64,000 nucleotides of DNA from J054 sp965223095 (GTDB lineage Bacteria; Pseudomonadota; Gammaproteobacteria; Steroidobacterales; GCA-2729495): NCBI GenBank assembly GCA_965223095.1, contig OZ244979.1, forward strand, positions 682,001-746,000, given 5' to 3'. The first letter of the stretch is position 1. Every line of letters begins with the position of its first letter. A model generated the notes under the pieces. The model had not been told where the DNA came from, ran no database searches, and saw nothing but the letters and a program-made list of their open reading frames with translations. Position numbers and translations under genes: made by a program. Below are positions 37,920 through 46,814 of this stretch, piece by piece.

Positions 37920-37964
37920 CTTTGCCTAGTGGCATGGGCCCACCAGCTGGGTTAAGTTCTCAGC

Positions 37965-39578
37965 ATGCCTTCCGCGACTCGAGATACTCCGGCATCCACT
38001 GAAGACATCCCGGCTCTTCAGCGTCACGCCGAACAATGCCTAGCCCGGGGCGACGTGGCCCCAGCGCAGCAGGCTTGCCTAAAAATATTGCACTTAGACA
38101 AGCAACACGCCGACGGGTATTTCCTGTTGGGCATGGTTTCCGTTGCCTTGCAACGCTTTAGCAACGCGCGTGAGTTCATCGAGAAAGCGCGCGAACTGGA
38201 TCCGAGCCGCGTCGAATACACCACGCAGCTGGCGCGTTGCCTAGCAATGTTAAGGCTAGATGTTGAAGCGGCCGAGGTCGCTGAACAGGCGCTAGCGCAG
38301 GAACCTAAGACCGCGTTGACGCTGGATACCTTGGGCGTCGTACTCAGTCGCCTGGGTAAGCATGAGGAAGCCGTAGAGATGTTTAGGCAGGCAGTTCGCG
38401 AGGACTCGGAAACGCCCAGTTACTACTTTAACTTGGCCTCATCATTGAAATTTCTGGGCCAATTTGAAGAGGCGGAAAGGGCCTACGAGGCAGCTCTGAA
38501 CAAAAACCCAAGATTTTATAAGGCCCATTCAGCTTTATCACAATTACGCCGACAAACGCCGAAGAAGAATCACATCAGGCGCTTAGAAGGCTTGTTACGC
38601 AACGTGGGCGACAATGTGGCAGGCGAAGTACATTTGCGGCACGCACTAGCCAAGGAACTTGAGGATCTGGGTGAATACAGTAGATCTTTCGAGCATCTGC
38701 GGCTGGGCAAGCAAAGAAGGTCAACCGAACTAGGCTACGAAAGCGCCCGCGACCGGGCCATGTTCGATGCATTAACACGCGCATTTCCCACCGCGGAACA
38801 AGCATGCCAATTCGATACCTCCGAGAACGCCCCGGCTCTTTTTGTGGTCGGCATGCCAAGAACGGGAACAACTTTAGTCGAGCGTATTTTGTCTAGCCAT
38901 TCCAAGGTTTCGAGCGCAGGTGAACTGCAAACCTTTGGGCTGCTGTTAAAAAGATTAGCCGAAACAAAATCGCCGGGAATGCTAGATCCAGAAACTATTG
39001 CACGTAGTCAGCAACTGAATTTACAAGGTCTCGGGAACGCTTATGTTCAGGCCGGCAGACGCGCAGCGAACACCAGCGGTGTATTCGTTGACAAGATGCC
39101 GCTGAATTTTCTCTACGCTGGTTTCATTCGGCGGGCACTGCCCAATGCGCGCATGGTCTGCTTGCTGCGCCATCCGATGGATACCGTACTAAGCAATTTT
39201 CGGCAATTGTTCTCTCTGCAAGTGTCTTATTATGACTACGCCTATACGCTTGAGGACATAGCCCGCTACCACCTGATGTTCCGCGATCTGCTAGATCATT
39301 GGGACAAGGTTTTACCCGAGCTAATCTTGCGAGTAAATTACGAAGACTTGGTGGCAAACCAGGTCGGGGAAACCGAGAGACTGTTGAGTCATTGCGGACT
39401 TGGGTGGGAGGAAGCTTGTTTAGACTTCACTAGAAATACAAGTGCCGTGGCCACGGCTAGCGCGGTCCAAGTTCGAGAGTCGCTGTATACAAGGGCCGTG
39501 CATCGCTGGAAAAACTACGAACGAGAGCTGGAGCCCGCGCGGCGAATTTTTGAGGCGGCGGGGCTGGCGATAACTTGA
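37965..39578 (+). CDS. TPR-repeat sulfotransferase
   Basis: The 537-residue product has about five TPR-like helical pairs in the first 230 residues (YFLLGMVSVALQRFSNAREFI, TLGVVLSRLGKHEEAVEMFRQAV, NLASSLKFLGQFEEAERAYEAAL). A sulfotransferase domain follows. The PAPS-binding loop is FVVGMPRTGTTLVERILSSH near residue 300, and the second PAPS motif is MVCLLRHPMDTVLSNFRQ. It transfers sulfate from PAPS to an unknown acceptor. No signal peptide is visible, so it is probably cytoplasmic. It stands next to a TonB receptor, an arrangement I have seen described for such proteins in marine bacteria, but the acceptor cannot be predicted. Confidence 0.9.
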   Translation: MPSATRDTPASTEDIPALQRHAEQCLARGDVAPAQQACLKILHLDKQHADGYFLLGMVSVALQRFSNAREFIEKARELDPSRVEYTTQLARCLAMLRLDVEAAEVAEQALAQEPKTALTLDTLGVVLSRLGKHEEAVEMFRQAVREDSETPSYYFNLASSLKFLGQFEEAERAYEAALNKNPRFYKAHSALSQLRRQTPKKNHIRRLEGLLRNVGDNVAGEVHLRHALAKELEDLGEYSRSFEHLRLGKQRRSTELGYESARDRAMFDALTRAFPTAEQACQFDTSENAPALFVVGMPRTGTTLVERILSSHSKVSSAGELQTFGLLLKRLAETKSPGMLDPETIARSQQLNLQGLGNAYVQAGRRAANTSGVFVDKMPLNFLYAGFIRRALPNARMVCLLRHPMDTVLSNFRQLFSLQVSYYDYAYTLEDIARYHLMFRDLLDHWDKVLPELILRVNYEDLVANQVGETERLLSHCGLGWEEACLDFTRNTSAVATASAVQVRESLYTRAVHRWKNYERELEPARRIFEAAGLAIT

Positions 39579-39623
39579 ACAAGTTTGTTTCGGCCCACGC
39601 GCCATCTAAAAATATTTTTCTAT

Positions 39624-40079
39624 ATGAGCCAAATCGATTGCATCACAGCCATACTCGCCATTCCCGCCGTGGAGGAAACCGGCGAGCTGCGCGATGCGCT
39701 ACCGGGCGATGCAGTTCTCGAAGAACACTTTGCGGTTGTCGCCGAACGTTTTTCACGACTGAATCACAGCGACGGTGAGCAAAAGAGCCGCATAGATGAA
39801 ATTTTAGAAGAATTTCTCGGCCAAGCCGTGGCAAGCCATCGGGTGGATCTTACCCACTACGAGAAAAAGGGTAAGGTCTATCCCGCCATCGTTTTTCATA
39901 CGTCAGGAATCTCTACGGAAACCGGCGAGCCTCTGGCTGATGCAATTACCAAGAGGTTTCGCGAGGAGTCCGCGCGCAATGATTTGGCGAGTTTGCTCGG
40001 TCCCGCACTGTCTGTCGATTGGGTCAGTGTATATACGACATTTGGACCCAGCGGGCGTGAAGCAGATGGTTCTGATTAA
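39624..40079 (+). CDS. Hypothetical protein
   Basis: The product has 151 residues from the ATG at 39624; an in-frame start at 39585 only adds a doubtful leader. It is predominantly acidic and probably soluble, with no signal peptide or membrane span. The sequence has helical segments (SRIDEILEEFLGQAVASHR) and ends TFGPSGREADGSD. I do not recognise a family. It lies between the sulfotransferase (46 bases) and a membrane protein (37 bases) on the same strand. Confidence 0.65.
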   Translation: MSQIDCITAILAIPAVEETGELRDALPGDAVLEEHFAVVAERFSRLNHSDGEQKSRIDEILEEFLGQAVASHRVDLTHYEKKGKVYPAIVFHTSGISTETGEPLADAITKRFREESARNDLASLLGPALSVDWVSVYTTFGPSGREADGSD

Positions 40080-40116
40080 ATTAATCAGGTATCGATTTAT
40101 CTAGGATAGTCGAGCT

Positions 40117-40893
40117 ATGAACTCCTCCAGCTATTTACTCAGTGTTCGCGGCGCATCGACGGATGCCCTCGATATTATCTTCATGGGCATTATTCTTTTG
40201 TCCGTGGTATTGGGCGTTTTGCTATTTATCGAGCGCCCTAAACATGAACCGAATGTACACAGCCCGAAGATGGCTTGGCTTAGGGCCGGCCTGTATTGCT
40301 GCGGCGTCTATATCATCAGTTGGTTGGCAGGTGTGCTCCCCGCCATTGCAACGCAGCCGCTGGCGACTCCGGAGCAGCTGAGCAATGGTTCTTGGTTGGC
40401 GCTGACAGCACTTTGCTTTGCGATATTCGCCTGGGGCTATTTGTTTTGGTGGCCGCGTGGCACTTTGACCCATGGCCGGGAGCTGTTTTTTATTCCTGCG
40501 GCATTGTTCGGCCTGATATGGGGTAGCGCCAGTGGACTGCTGCTGCTGTCCATCTATGCCGTTCTTTTGGGCTTTGGTTTGCCGGCCTGGGGGGCGGCCT
40601 TGGTCACTTTACCCATCATGGCCGTCTACAATATGAACTACCAGTTGGGCTGGTGGGATATTCATGTATCACCGCCCCACAATATTCGCGCCTGGAACAA
40701 CAAGAAGGTCTTGGGCGCGCACAATCCGTTTTTAATCGTCACCCTGCTGCATTTAGCGCTGTTCGGCAATCTTGCGCTGTTTGTCCTGCTCTATGCGCTG
40801 GCCATGTCGGCATCGGCCGTGGCCATGCGGTTTCCGCCGTTCTGGCTGCCGGATGGACCGCGGGTTTCCACTGAAACGGCCATCGGGGAATAG
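40117..40893 (+). CDS. Multi-pass membrane protein of unknown function
   Basis: The 258-residue product has about seven hydrophobic segments, including IIFMGIILLSVVLGVLLFI, WLAGVLPAIATQP, LFFIPAALFGLIWGSASGLL and LIVTLLHLALFGNLALFVLL. A polar stretch, NYQLGWWDIHVSPPHNIRAWNNKK, contains clustered Trp and His that could bind a metal or headgroup. I do not recognise a family. It ends nine bases before the FetB-like gene, so the two are probably cotranscribed. Confidence 0.75.
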   Translation: MNSSSYLLSVRGASTDALDIIFMGIILLSVVLGVLLFIERPKHEPNVHSPKMAWLRAGLYCCGVYIISWLAGVLPAIATQPLATPEQLSNGSWLALTALCFAIFAWGYLFWWPRGTLTHGRELFFIPAALFGLIWGSASGLLLLSIYAVLLGFGLPAWGAALVTLPIMAVYNMNYQLGWWDIHVSPPHNIRAWNNKKVLGAHNPFLIVTLLHLALFGNLALFVLLYALAMSASAVAMRFPPFWLPDGPRVSTETAIGE

Positions 40894-40902
40894 GGTTCGC
40901 GT

Positions 40903-41628
40903 ATGAACGACGGCGTGCTTGAGATTTCGCTGTCAAGCCTAGCAATCGCCGCGCTGCCCGTGGTTCTGCTGCTACTGGTTCTGCATCGCTGGTCGCTGGA
41001 GACCGGCAAAGCCGCCTACGCCGTCGCCCGCATGCTGCTTCAGCTTTTGCTCATTGGTTTCGTGTTGAACTTTTTGTTCACCACCGAACAGGCCTGGATC
41101 ATTGTATTGGTGCTCACTTTGATGTTGATGATCGCGAGCTGGATTGCATTGCAGCCGCTACAAGCTAAGGACTCCAAAGTTTTTCTGCGTGCTTTGATAT
41201 CTATCACCCTGGGCGGCATACCGGTGTTGATCCTGGTTACCCAGGCGGTTATCGGCATAGAACCCTGGTACAACCCGCGTTATCTGATTCCCCTCGCCGG
41301 GATGATTTTCGCCGGTGCCATGAATGCGGTGAGCTTAGCTGCCGAACGCTGGGTTTCCGAGCTGCAACTAGATCATTCAATGCAACAGGCGCGGGGAACG
41401 GCCTTGCGAGCCGCGCTAATTCCGCTGCTAAATTCCTTGTTCGCCGTAGGGCTTGTATCACTGCCGGGCATGATGACAGGGCAAATCTTATCCGGTGTCG
41501 ATCCGTTAACAGCGGCTCGCTATCAAATCGTCGTCATGTGTATGCTATTTAGCGCTTCGGGTCTCGCGGCGGCATGTTATCTTTCCTTGGCCAACAGGGG
41601 TCGAACCGATTTAATGGGAACAAGTTAG
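40903..41628 (+). CDS. FetB/YbbM-type (UPF0014) permease
   Basis: This protein has 241 residues and about seven hydrophobic segments. The family is marked by ARMLLQLLLIGFVLNFLF, GGIPVLILVTQAVIGIEPWYNPRYLIPLAGMIFAGAMNAVSLAAER is split over the central region, and LPGMMTGQILSGVDPLTAARYQIVVM near the end. E. coli FetB is the membrane part of a FetA-FetB iron exporter; no FetA-type ATPase gene is adjacent. The final ten or so codons (GRTDLMGTS and the stop) lie inside a perfect inverted repeat, so the original C-terminus was altered by that element. Confidence 0.88.
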   Translation: MNDGVLEISLSSLAIAALPVVLLLLVLHRWSLETGKAAYAVARMLLQLLLIGFVLNFLFTTEQAWIIVLVLTLMLMIASWIALQPLQAKDSKVFLRALISITLGGIPVLILVTQAVIGIEPWYNPRYLIPLAGMIFAGAMNAVSLAAERWVSELQLDHSMQQARGTALRAALIPLLNSLFAVGLVSLPGMMTGQILSGVDPLTAARYQIVVMCMLFSASGLAAACYLSLANRGRTDLMGTS

Positions 41629-41679
41629 ATCGTATCGCTATCGACGATCTAACTTGTTCCCATTAAATCGGTTCGACCC
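41598..41679. repeat. Inverted-repeat element A: two perfect 36-base arms
   Basis: The left arm (41598-41633) begins GGGTCGAACCGATTTAATGG and the right arm (41644-41679) is its exact reverse complement. They are separated by ten bases. The left arm supplies the last codons and stop of the FetB-like gene; the right arm ends ten bases before the next gene's ATG. The terminal sequence is shared with elements B to E. Arms this perfect imply a young copy or strong selection for the hairpin. Confidence 0.93.
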
Positions 41680-41689
41680 AAAAAACCAT

Positions 41690-42409
41690 ATGACGCTCAG
41701 TGAACTAATTGCGGTAACAGCTACCGTCGCCCTAGGTTCCGTCATTCAGGCGGCCAGCGGAGTGGGCGCTGGATTTTTGATGGTACCCCTGTTGGCTTGG
41801 ATCAATTTGGAATTAGTTCCCGGGCCAGTGATTTTCGGCAGCATATTCCTATCGGCTCTAATGGCCTGGAAAGAGCGCGCGGCTATTGACCGGGAAAACT
41901 TGCCGGCCATTTTTCTTGGCCTGATCGGCGGCGCTTTCCTTGGCGCTTGGATTCTCAGCGTGGTGCCGAGCACCGCGCTGGGCATCGTGTTTGGCGTCAC
42001 TATTCTATTAGCTGTATTGGTGACCGCTTCTGGATTAGACGTTCCCTTGAACCAAAACAGCGCGCTATTGTGCGGCGCGATTTCCGGCGCCATGGGCGCT
42101 AGCAGCGGAATTGGCGCACCCATGCTGGCGATCCTCTACCAGCACAGTTCCGGGGCACGCGTACGAGCCACCCTGGCATTCTTGTATACCGGGGCGTCGA
42201 TACTCATTCTGATCATGCTGGCGATATTCGGTAAATTTGGCCCTGCACAAGCGCGCGATGGCGCCATGATGATTCCGGGTTTCTTGCTCGGCTATTGGCT
42301 GGTTATTTCTTTCCGAGGAAAACTTGCACGCTTCGGATCGCGTGGGCCGATATTGGTCATCTCCGCGTTGGCTGCCGTATTGCTGCTGGGACGGAGTTTA
42401 GTGAATTAA
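41690..42409 (+). CDS. TauE/SafE-family permease
   Basis: The ATG at 41690 gives 239 residues; an open frame upstream to 41654 lies in repeat element A. About seven membrane spans are visible. The family pattern is SVIQAASGVGAGFLMVPLL, the second half-repeat ISGAMGASSGIGAPMLAIL, and RATLAFLYTGASILILI. TauE/SafE proteins export sulfite, sulfoacetate or related organic anions; the substrate here is not determined. The stop codon TAA (42407-42409) directly abuts repeat element B. Confidence 0.9.
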   Translation: MTLSELIAVTATVALGSVIQAASGVGAGFLMVPLLAWINLELVPGPVIFGSIFLSALMAWKERAAIDRENLPAIFLGLIGGAFLGAWILSVVPSTALGIVFGVTILLAVLVTASGLDVPLNQNSALLCGAISGAMGASSGIGAPMLAILYQHSSGARVRATLAFLYTGASILILIMLAIFGKFGPAQARDGAMMIPGFLLGYWLVISFRGKLARFGSRGPILVISALAAVLLLGRSLVN

Positions 42410-42477
42410 GGGTCGAACCGATTTTCTGACAGGCTGGGATACGACACCAGCCTGCCAGAAAGTCTGGTTTGACCCCT
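42410..42477. repeat. Inverted-repeat element B between convergent genes
   Basis: The left end reads GGGTCGAACCGATTTTCTGA and the right end, reverse-complemented, AAGGGGTCAAACCAGACTTT. An inner stem pairs CAGGCTGG (left) with CCAGCCTG (right). The arms differ by a few substitutions and a two-base indel. The permease TAA ends at 42409 and the gor TAA occupies 42478-42480, so both stop codons abut the element. It probably terminates both transcripts. Confidence 0.88.
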
Positions 42478-43827
42478 TTAACGAAGTGTGACTAGCTCTT
42501 CAGCACTAGTCGGATGAATCGCAACCGTATCGTCAAAGTCTTGCTTGCTGGCGCCCATCCGAATCGCGACGGCAAACCCTTGCAACATTTCATCCGCACC
42601 GGGACCGATGAGATGCACACCCAAAACTTTTTGCGCCTCACCCGCAGTGACCAGCTTCATACGGGTTTTTGGCTTATGTTCGGTCACACCATTGGCTAAC
42701 GGGACAAATTCCGATGAGAAAACTTGTACGGCGTCACCATGCACTTCGCGGGCTTCAGCCTCGGTCATCCCGCAGCTGCCGATGGGCGGATGACTGAACA
42801 CAACGGATGGAATATTCCGGTAGTCAAGATGGCGGCCCGGCATATCGCCGAATAATCGGTCGCTTAAGCGGCGTCCAGCGGCTATGGCCACGGGCGTCAA
42901 AGCCACCCGGCCCGTCACATCGCCAATGGCATAGATGCCTGCCACATTGGTCGCCTGATACTTGTCCGTGGGAATGAAACCTCGCTGATCAAGATTTACA
43001 CCGGCAGCCTCAAGCCCCATTCCTGCGGTCTCCGGCACGCGGCCAATGGCCCACAACCAGGTGTCAAAGCCGCCTTCGGTTTTTCCATTGGCAAGGCTCG
43101 CTTCAATTGATTGGTTAAGGCACGTTAATTTTTCCACCCTAGAATTTGGCCGCAGATGGATACCGCTGTTAGCCAGCGCCTCGAGCAAGCCGCGCTGGAT
43201 CATTTCATCGAAATCACGCAGCACCCCTTCGTAACGAAAAAACAGCGTCACATCAGCGCCCAGAGCACGCAGCATGCCAGACAATTCAACGGCAATGTAG
43301 CCCGCCCCGGCCACGGCGACGCGCTGGGGTAGATGTTCCAACTCGAAAAAACCGTTGGACGTGGTCCCCAACTCGGCACCCGGTATCGATGGTAGAAGCG
43401 GACGACCGCCGATGGCGATAACAATATGCGCAGCACTAAATTCGCGACCGTCGGCGATGACGCTGCCCTTGGCCGATAGGCTGGCATCGGCAGCCAGGTA
43501 GTCAACTTTTTTGTTTTCTAGATTACGCGCATAGATACCGTTGAGGCGTGTTACATAGGCATCTCTTTTGACCTTGAGACTGTTCCAGTCGTGCCCTATC
43601 TCCGGCGGGATATCAAAGCCATATTCGCGGGCATCACCAAACGCGTGCGCAAAGCTGGCCGCATGCCACATCAGCTTTTTCGGCACGCAGCCCACGTTGA
43701 CACAAGTGCCCCCCAATCGCCCGCGCTCGATGACCAACGCGCGAGCTCCATATTCGGCGGCTCGTTGCGCGGCAGCGAGTCCGCCACTGCCCCCGCCAAT
43801 CACCACCAAGTCATAGTTGTCGGCCAT
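42478..43827 (-). CDS. gor: Glutathione-disulfide reductase
   Basis: Gor regenerates reduced glutathione with NADPH. The 449-residue product starts with the FAD-binding YDLVVIGGGSGGLAAAQRAA. The redox-active disulfide is Cys42-Cys47 in GGTCVNVGCVPKK. The NAD(P)-binding loop is VAVAGAGYIAVELSGML. The catalytic His438 is in VAIHPTSAEEL. A second FAD contact is GIYAIGDVTG. It is plus/minus convergent with the permease, with element B as the boundary, and is divergent from prlC across about 90 bases. Confidence 0.95.
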   Translation of the reverse strand: MADNYDLVVIGGGSGGLAAAQRAAEYGARALVIERGRLGGTCVNVGCVPKKLMWHAASFAHAFGDAREYGFDIPPEIGHDWNSLKVKRDAYVTRLNGIYARNLENKKVDYLAADASLSAKGSVIADGREFSAAHIVIAIGGRPLLPSIPGAELGTTSNGFFELEHLPQRVAVAGAGYIAVELSGMLRALGADVTLFFRYEGVLRDFDEMIQRGLLEALANSGIHLRPNSRVEKLTCLNQSIEASLANGKTEGGFDTWLWAIGRVPETAGMGLEAAGVNLDQRGFIPTDKYQATNVAGIYAIGDVTGRVALTPVAIAAGRRLSDRLFGDMPGRHLDYRNIPSVVFSHPPIGSCGMTEAEAREVHGDAVQVFSSEFVPLANGVTEHKPKTRMKLVTAGEAQKVLGVHLIGPGADEMLQGFAVAIRMGASKQDFDDTVAIHPTSAEELVTLR

Positions 43828-43916
43828 TCTTATCCCTGCTGAGAACTAAAGAAACTGAGTTTAAGGCAGGTAGTTCGCCTGTGATAGCATCGCGTTTTTC
43901 TAGCCCCCGGTGATCC

Positions 43917-45956
43917 GTGTCCAACCCCTTATTAGCCGAAAACGGCCTGCCAGCGTTTAGCCAGATCCAAGCACAGCATGTTGTTCCAGCCATCCAACAT
44001 GTGCTGGCTGAAAATCGTGCCCAGCTAGAAGAAATTCTTTCTTCAGCAGACAATCAGCCGTCTTTCGAGCGAGATATTCTTGCCTTGGAGCAGCTCGGCG
44101 ATCGATTAAATCAAGCCTGGTCTCCGGTAAGCCATCTGCATGGCGTGGTGAACTCCGAAGAACTACGGGCCGCTTACAATGAATGTCTGCCGGTGCTTGC
44201 CGGCTATGCCACGGAATTGGCACAGGACGATCGACTCTATGCCCTTTATCAACGGGTTGCCGATGAGCTAGAAAGCGCCAGTGAACCCGATGGCGGCGCC
44301 CAACGCATGCTCGAATTGGCGTTACGCGACTTTCGTCTAGCCGGTGTGGATTTACCCGCGGCCGAGAAACGAGCTTTCAAGCAGCGCGCGGAAAAACTAT
44401 CCGAGGCACAGGCCCGCTTTGAACAAAATGTTCTCGACGCCATGGCTGCCTGGACTCACCATGAGGAAGATATCGCAAAACTCGCGGGCGTGCCGGCTAG
44501 CACCCTAGAGCAAGCGTCGGCACAAGCTGCAGCAGCGAACAAGCAAGGCTGGCTGTTTGGGCTCGATCAGCCGACTTACATCGCCATTACCACCCATGCC
44601 GATAATCGAGAATTGCGGCAGCGCTTTTATCGTGCCTGGGCGACTCGCGCCTCGGAGCAATCGGAACACAAGCAGTTCGACAATAGCGATACCATCGAGC
44701 AAATTCTTCGACTGCGGCACGAAACCGCACAGCTTGTGGGTTTCGAAAACTATGCCGAATACTCCTTGGCCACCAAAATGGCCGGCACGGTGGCAGAGGT
44801 CGCGAGTTTTCTGGATGAATTGTCGCTGCGCTCCCACGCCGCGGCACGCCGTGAACTGAATGAACTAGAACGCTTTGCCGGCAAGGGATTGGCCGCCTGG
44901 GATATTGCCTACTACTCAGAAAAATTGCGGGAAGAACGTTACGCCGTATCCGATGAAGAACTGCGCCCGTTTTTTCCCCTGACCCGCGTCATTGATGGCT
45001 TGTTCCGCTTAGCGGAGAGAATCTATGGCCTTAAGATAAAGGCCATTGAGGGCGTGGAAACCTGGGACCAAGAAGTCGCTTATTACCAGCTCTGTAACGC
45101 CCAGGGCGACATCCTGGGGGGCTTCTTTACAGATTTCTTCGCACGCAAGAACAAACGCAGTGGCGCCTGGATGGATGAGTGCATCAACCGAAAAGGCATC
45201 GGCGGTGATGTTCAACACCCGGTCGCGCATTTGGTCTGCAACTTCGCCGCGCCTACTCAAAGTCGGCCGAGTCTGCTCAACCACGACGAAGTACTGACCC
45301 TATTTCACGAATTTGGTCACACGCTGCATCATGTACTGACCACGGTTCGCTATCCCAGCATTGCCGGTATCAATGGTGTGCCTTGGGATGCGGTCGAATT
45401 ACCCAGTCAATTCATGGAAAATTTCGCCTGGGAATCTGAAGTCATCGCCATGATCTCCGGGCACTATCAGACTGGCGACCCGCTGCCCGCTGAATTGCTA
45501 GACCGACTAGAAAATTCACGCGGCTTTCAAGCGGCCCTGCAAATCGCCCGGCAATTGGAATTCGCGCTGTTCGACCTGCGCCTGCATGCGGAATACGATC
45601 CCAAGCGCGGCAGCCGCTTGCTGCCGATTCTTGAAAGCGTCCGTCAGCGCGTCGCCGTCGTTAGGTATCCAGAATACAATCGTTTTCCTCACGCCTTTTC
45701 GCATATCTTCGGCGGTGGCTACGCAGCCGGGTATTACAGTTATAAGTGGGCGGAGGTCTTGGCGGCAGATGCCTGGTCAGCTTTTCAGGAAGGCGATATT
45801 TTTGACCACGAGCTTGCCGGCCGGTTTCGCCAAGAAATTCTCGAAGTCGGCGGTTCGGTGGATATTGCCCATGCATTCCAAGCGTTTCGCGGACGCGCCG
45901 CGAGTATAGAGCCCTTGCTTGTTCAAGCCGGCATCGCGGCACCGGGGAGCGGCTAA
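43917..45956 (+). CDS. prlC: Oligopeptidase A (M3 metallopeptidase)
   Basis: This cytoplasmic zinc peptidase degrades short peptides, including cleaved signal peptides. The product has 679 residues from a GTG, the normal length. The zinc site is HEFGH at about residue 464, in LTLFHEFGHTLHHVL, with the third-ligand Glu in the following ELPSQFMENFAWE. The gene is oriented away from gor. The xthA gene begins three bases after its stop codon. Confidence 0.96.
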   Translation: MSNPLLAENGLPAFSQIQAQHVVPAIQHVLAENRAQLEEILSSADNQPSFERDILALEQLGDRLNQAWSPVSHLHGVVNSEELRAAYNECLPVLAGYATELAQDDRLYALYQRVADELESASEPDGGAQRMLELALRDFRLAGVDLPAAEKRAFKQRAEKLSEAQARFEQNVLDAMAAWTHHEEDIAKLAGVPASTLEQASAQAAAANKQGWLFGLDQPTYIAITTHADNRELRQRFYRAWATRASEQSEHKQFDNSDTIEQILRLRHETAQLVGFENYAEYSLATKMAGTVAEVASFLDELSLRSHAAARRELNELERFAGKGLAAWDIAYYSEKLREERYAVSDEELRPFFPLTRVIDGLFRLAERIYGLKIKAIEGVETWDQEVAYYQLCNAQGDILGGFFTDFFARKNKRSGAWMDECINRKGIGGDVQHPVAHLVCNFAAPTQSRPSLLNHDEVLTLFHEFGHTLHHVLTTVRYPSIAGINGVPWDAVELPSQFMENFAWESEVIAMISGHYQTGDPLPAELLDRLENSRGFQAALQIARQLEFALFDLRLHAEYDPKRGSRLLPILESVRQRVAVVRYPEYNRFPHAFSHIFGGGYAAGYYSYKWAEVLAADAWSAFQEGDIFDHELAGRFRQEILEVGGSVDIAHAFQAFRGRAASIEPLLVQAGIAAPGSG

Positions 45957-45959
45957 AAG

Positions 45960-46727
45960 GTGTTGGTCGCCAGTTGGAACGTCAATTCGCTGCGGGTTCG
46001 TCTCCCGCATGTGCTGGACTGGCTGGCGCATCATCAGCCTGATGTCTTGGGCTTACAAGAACTGAAGCTCACCGATGAGAATTTCCCGGCCGAGGAAATT
46101 GACGCGGCCGGATACCAAGCCGTTAGCTATGGACAACCTACCTACAACGGCGTTGCCTTGCTGTCGAAAACTCCGCCCACAAACGTCAGCCGCGGGATCG
46201 AAGGTTTCGAAGACGAACAACGCCGGGTAATCGCCGCCAGCTACAATGATTTGCGCGTGATTAATCTGTATGTCCCCAATGGGCAATCTGTAGATTCCGA
46301 TAAATATGCGTACAAGCTTGCTTGGCTTGAGGCTTTGGCCGGTTACCTCGAAGACGAACTACAACAGCATCCGCGCCTGGTGGTCATGGGCGACTTCAAT
46401 ATCGCACCGGATGACCGCGATGTTCACGACCCTGAGGTTTGGCGAAACAAAGTACTTTGCAGCGCGCCCGAACGGGCCCAGCTAAAAGCGCTATTGGATT
46501 TGGGTTTGCAAGACAGCTTTCGCTTGTTCGATCAAGCGGCGGGGAGTTTTAGCTGGTGGGATTATCGCGCTGCAGCGTTTCGCCGCAAGCTAGGCTTACG
46601 AATCGATCTGCTGCTAGTATCGAAAGATGTCGCCGAGCGCTGCACTGCCAGTGAAATTGATATGGAACCGAGGGCACTGGAACGTCCATCGGACCATGCG
46701 CCGGTATACATTAAATTTGGTGTTTAG
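45960..46727 (+). CDS. xthA: Exonuclease III family AP endonuclease
   Basis: The GTG at 45960 gives 255 residues and starts MLVASWNVNSLRVRL, as the family does. The active site is present: ELKLTDENFP with the metal-binding Glu, YNGVALLSK, VMGDFNIAPDDRDVHDP with Asp and Asn, and the end RPSDHAPVYIKF with the catalytic Asp-His pair. It cuts DNA at abasic sites during base-excision repair. The stop codon TAG (46725-46727) overlaps the first G of repeat element C. Confidence 0.95.
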   Translation: MLVASWNVNSLRVRLPHVLDWLAHHQPDVLGLQELKLTDENFPAEEIDAAGYQAVSYGQPTYNGVALLSKTPPTNVSRGIEGFEDEQRRVIAASYNDLRVINLYVPNGQSVDSDKYAYKLAWLEALAGYLEDELQQHPRLVVMGDFNIAPDDRDVHDPEVWRNKVLCSAPERAQLKALLDLGLQDSFRLFDQAAGSFSWWDYRAAAFRRKLGLRIDLLLVSKDVAERCTASEIDMEPRALERPSDHAPVYIKFGV

Positions 46728-46805
46728 GGGTCGAACCGGTTTTCTTGGAGGCCAGCGTCGTATCCAGTCAATGCGATGTTGGCCTCCAAAAATTCATTAA
46801 ACCCC
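46727..46805. repeat. Inverted-repeat element C
   Basis: The left end reads GGGGTCGAACCGGTTTTC from 46727. The right end is CCCCTATAAAG-side and keeps only GGGGT of the consensus when reverse-complemented. An inner stem pairs TTGGAGGCCA (about 46745-46754) with TGGCCTCCAA (about 46780-46789). The left end shares its first base with the xthA stop codon; the right end lies nine bases before the next gene's ATG. Confidence 0.82.
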
Positions 46806-46814
46806 TATAAAGAT

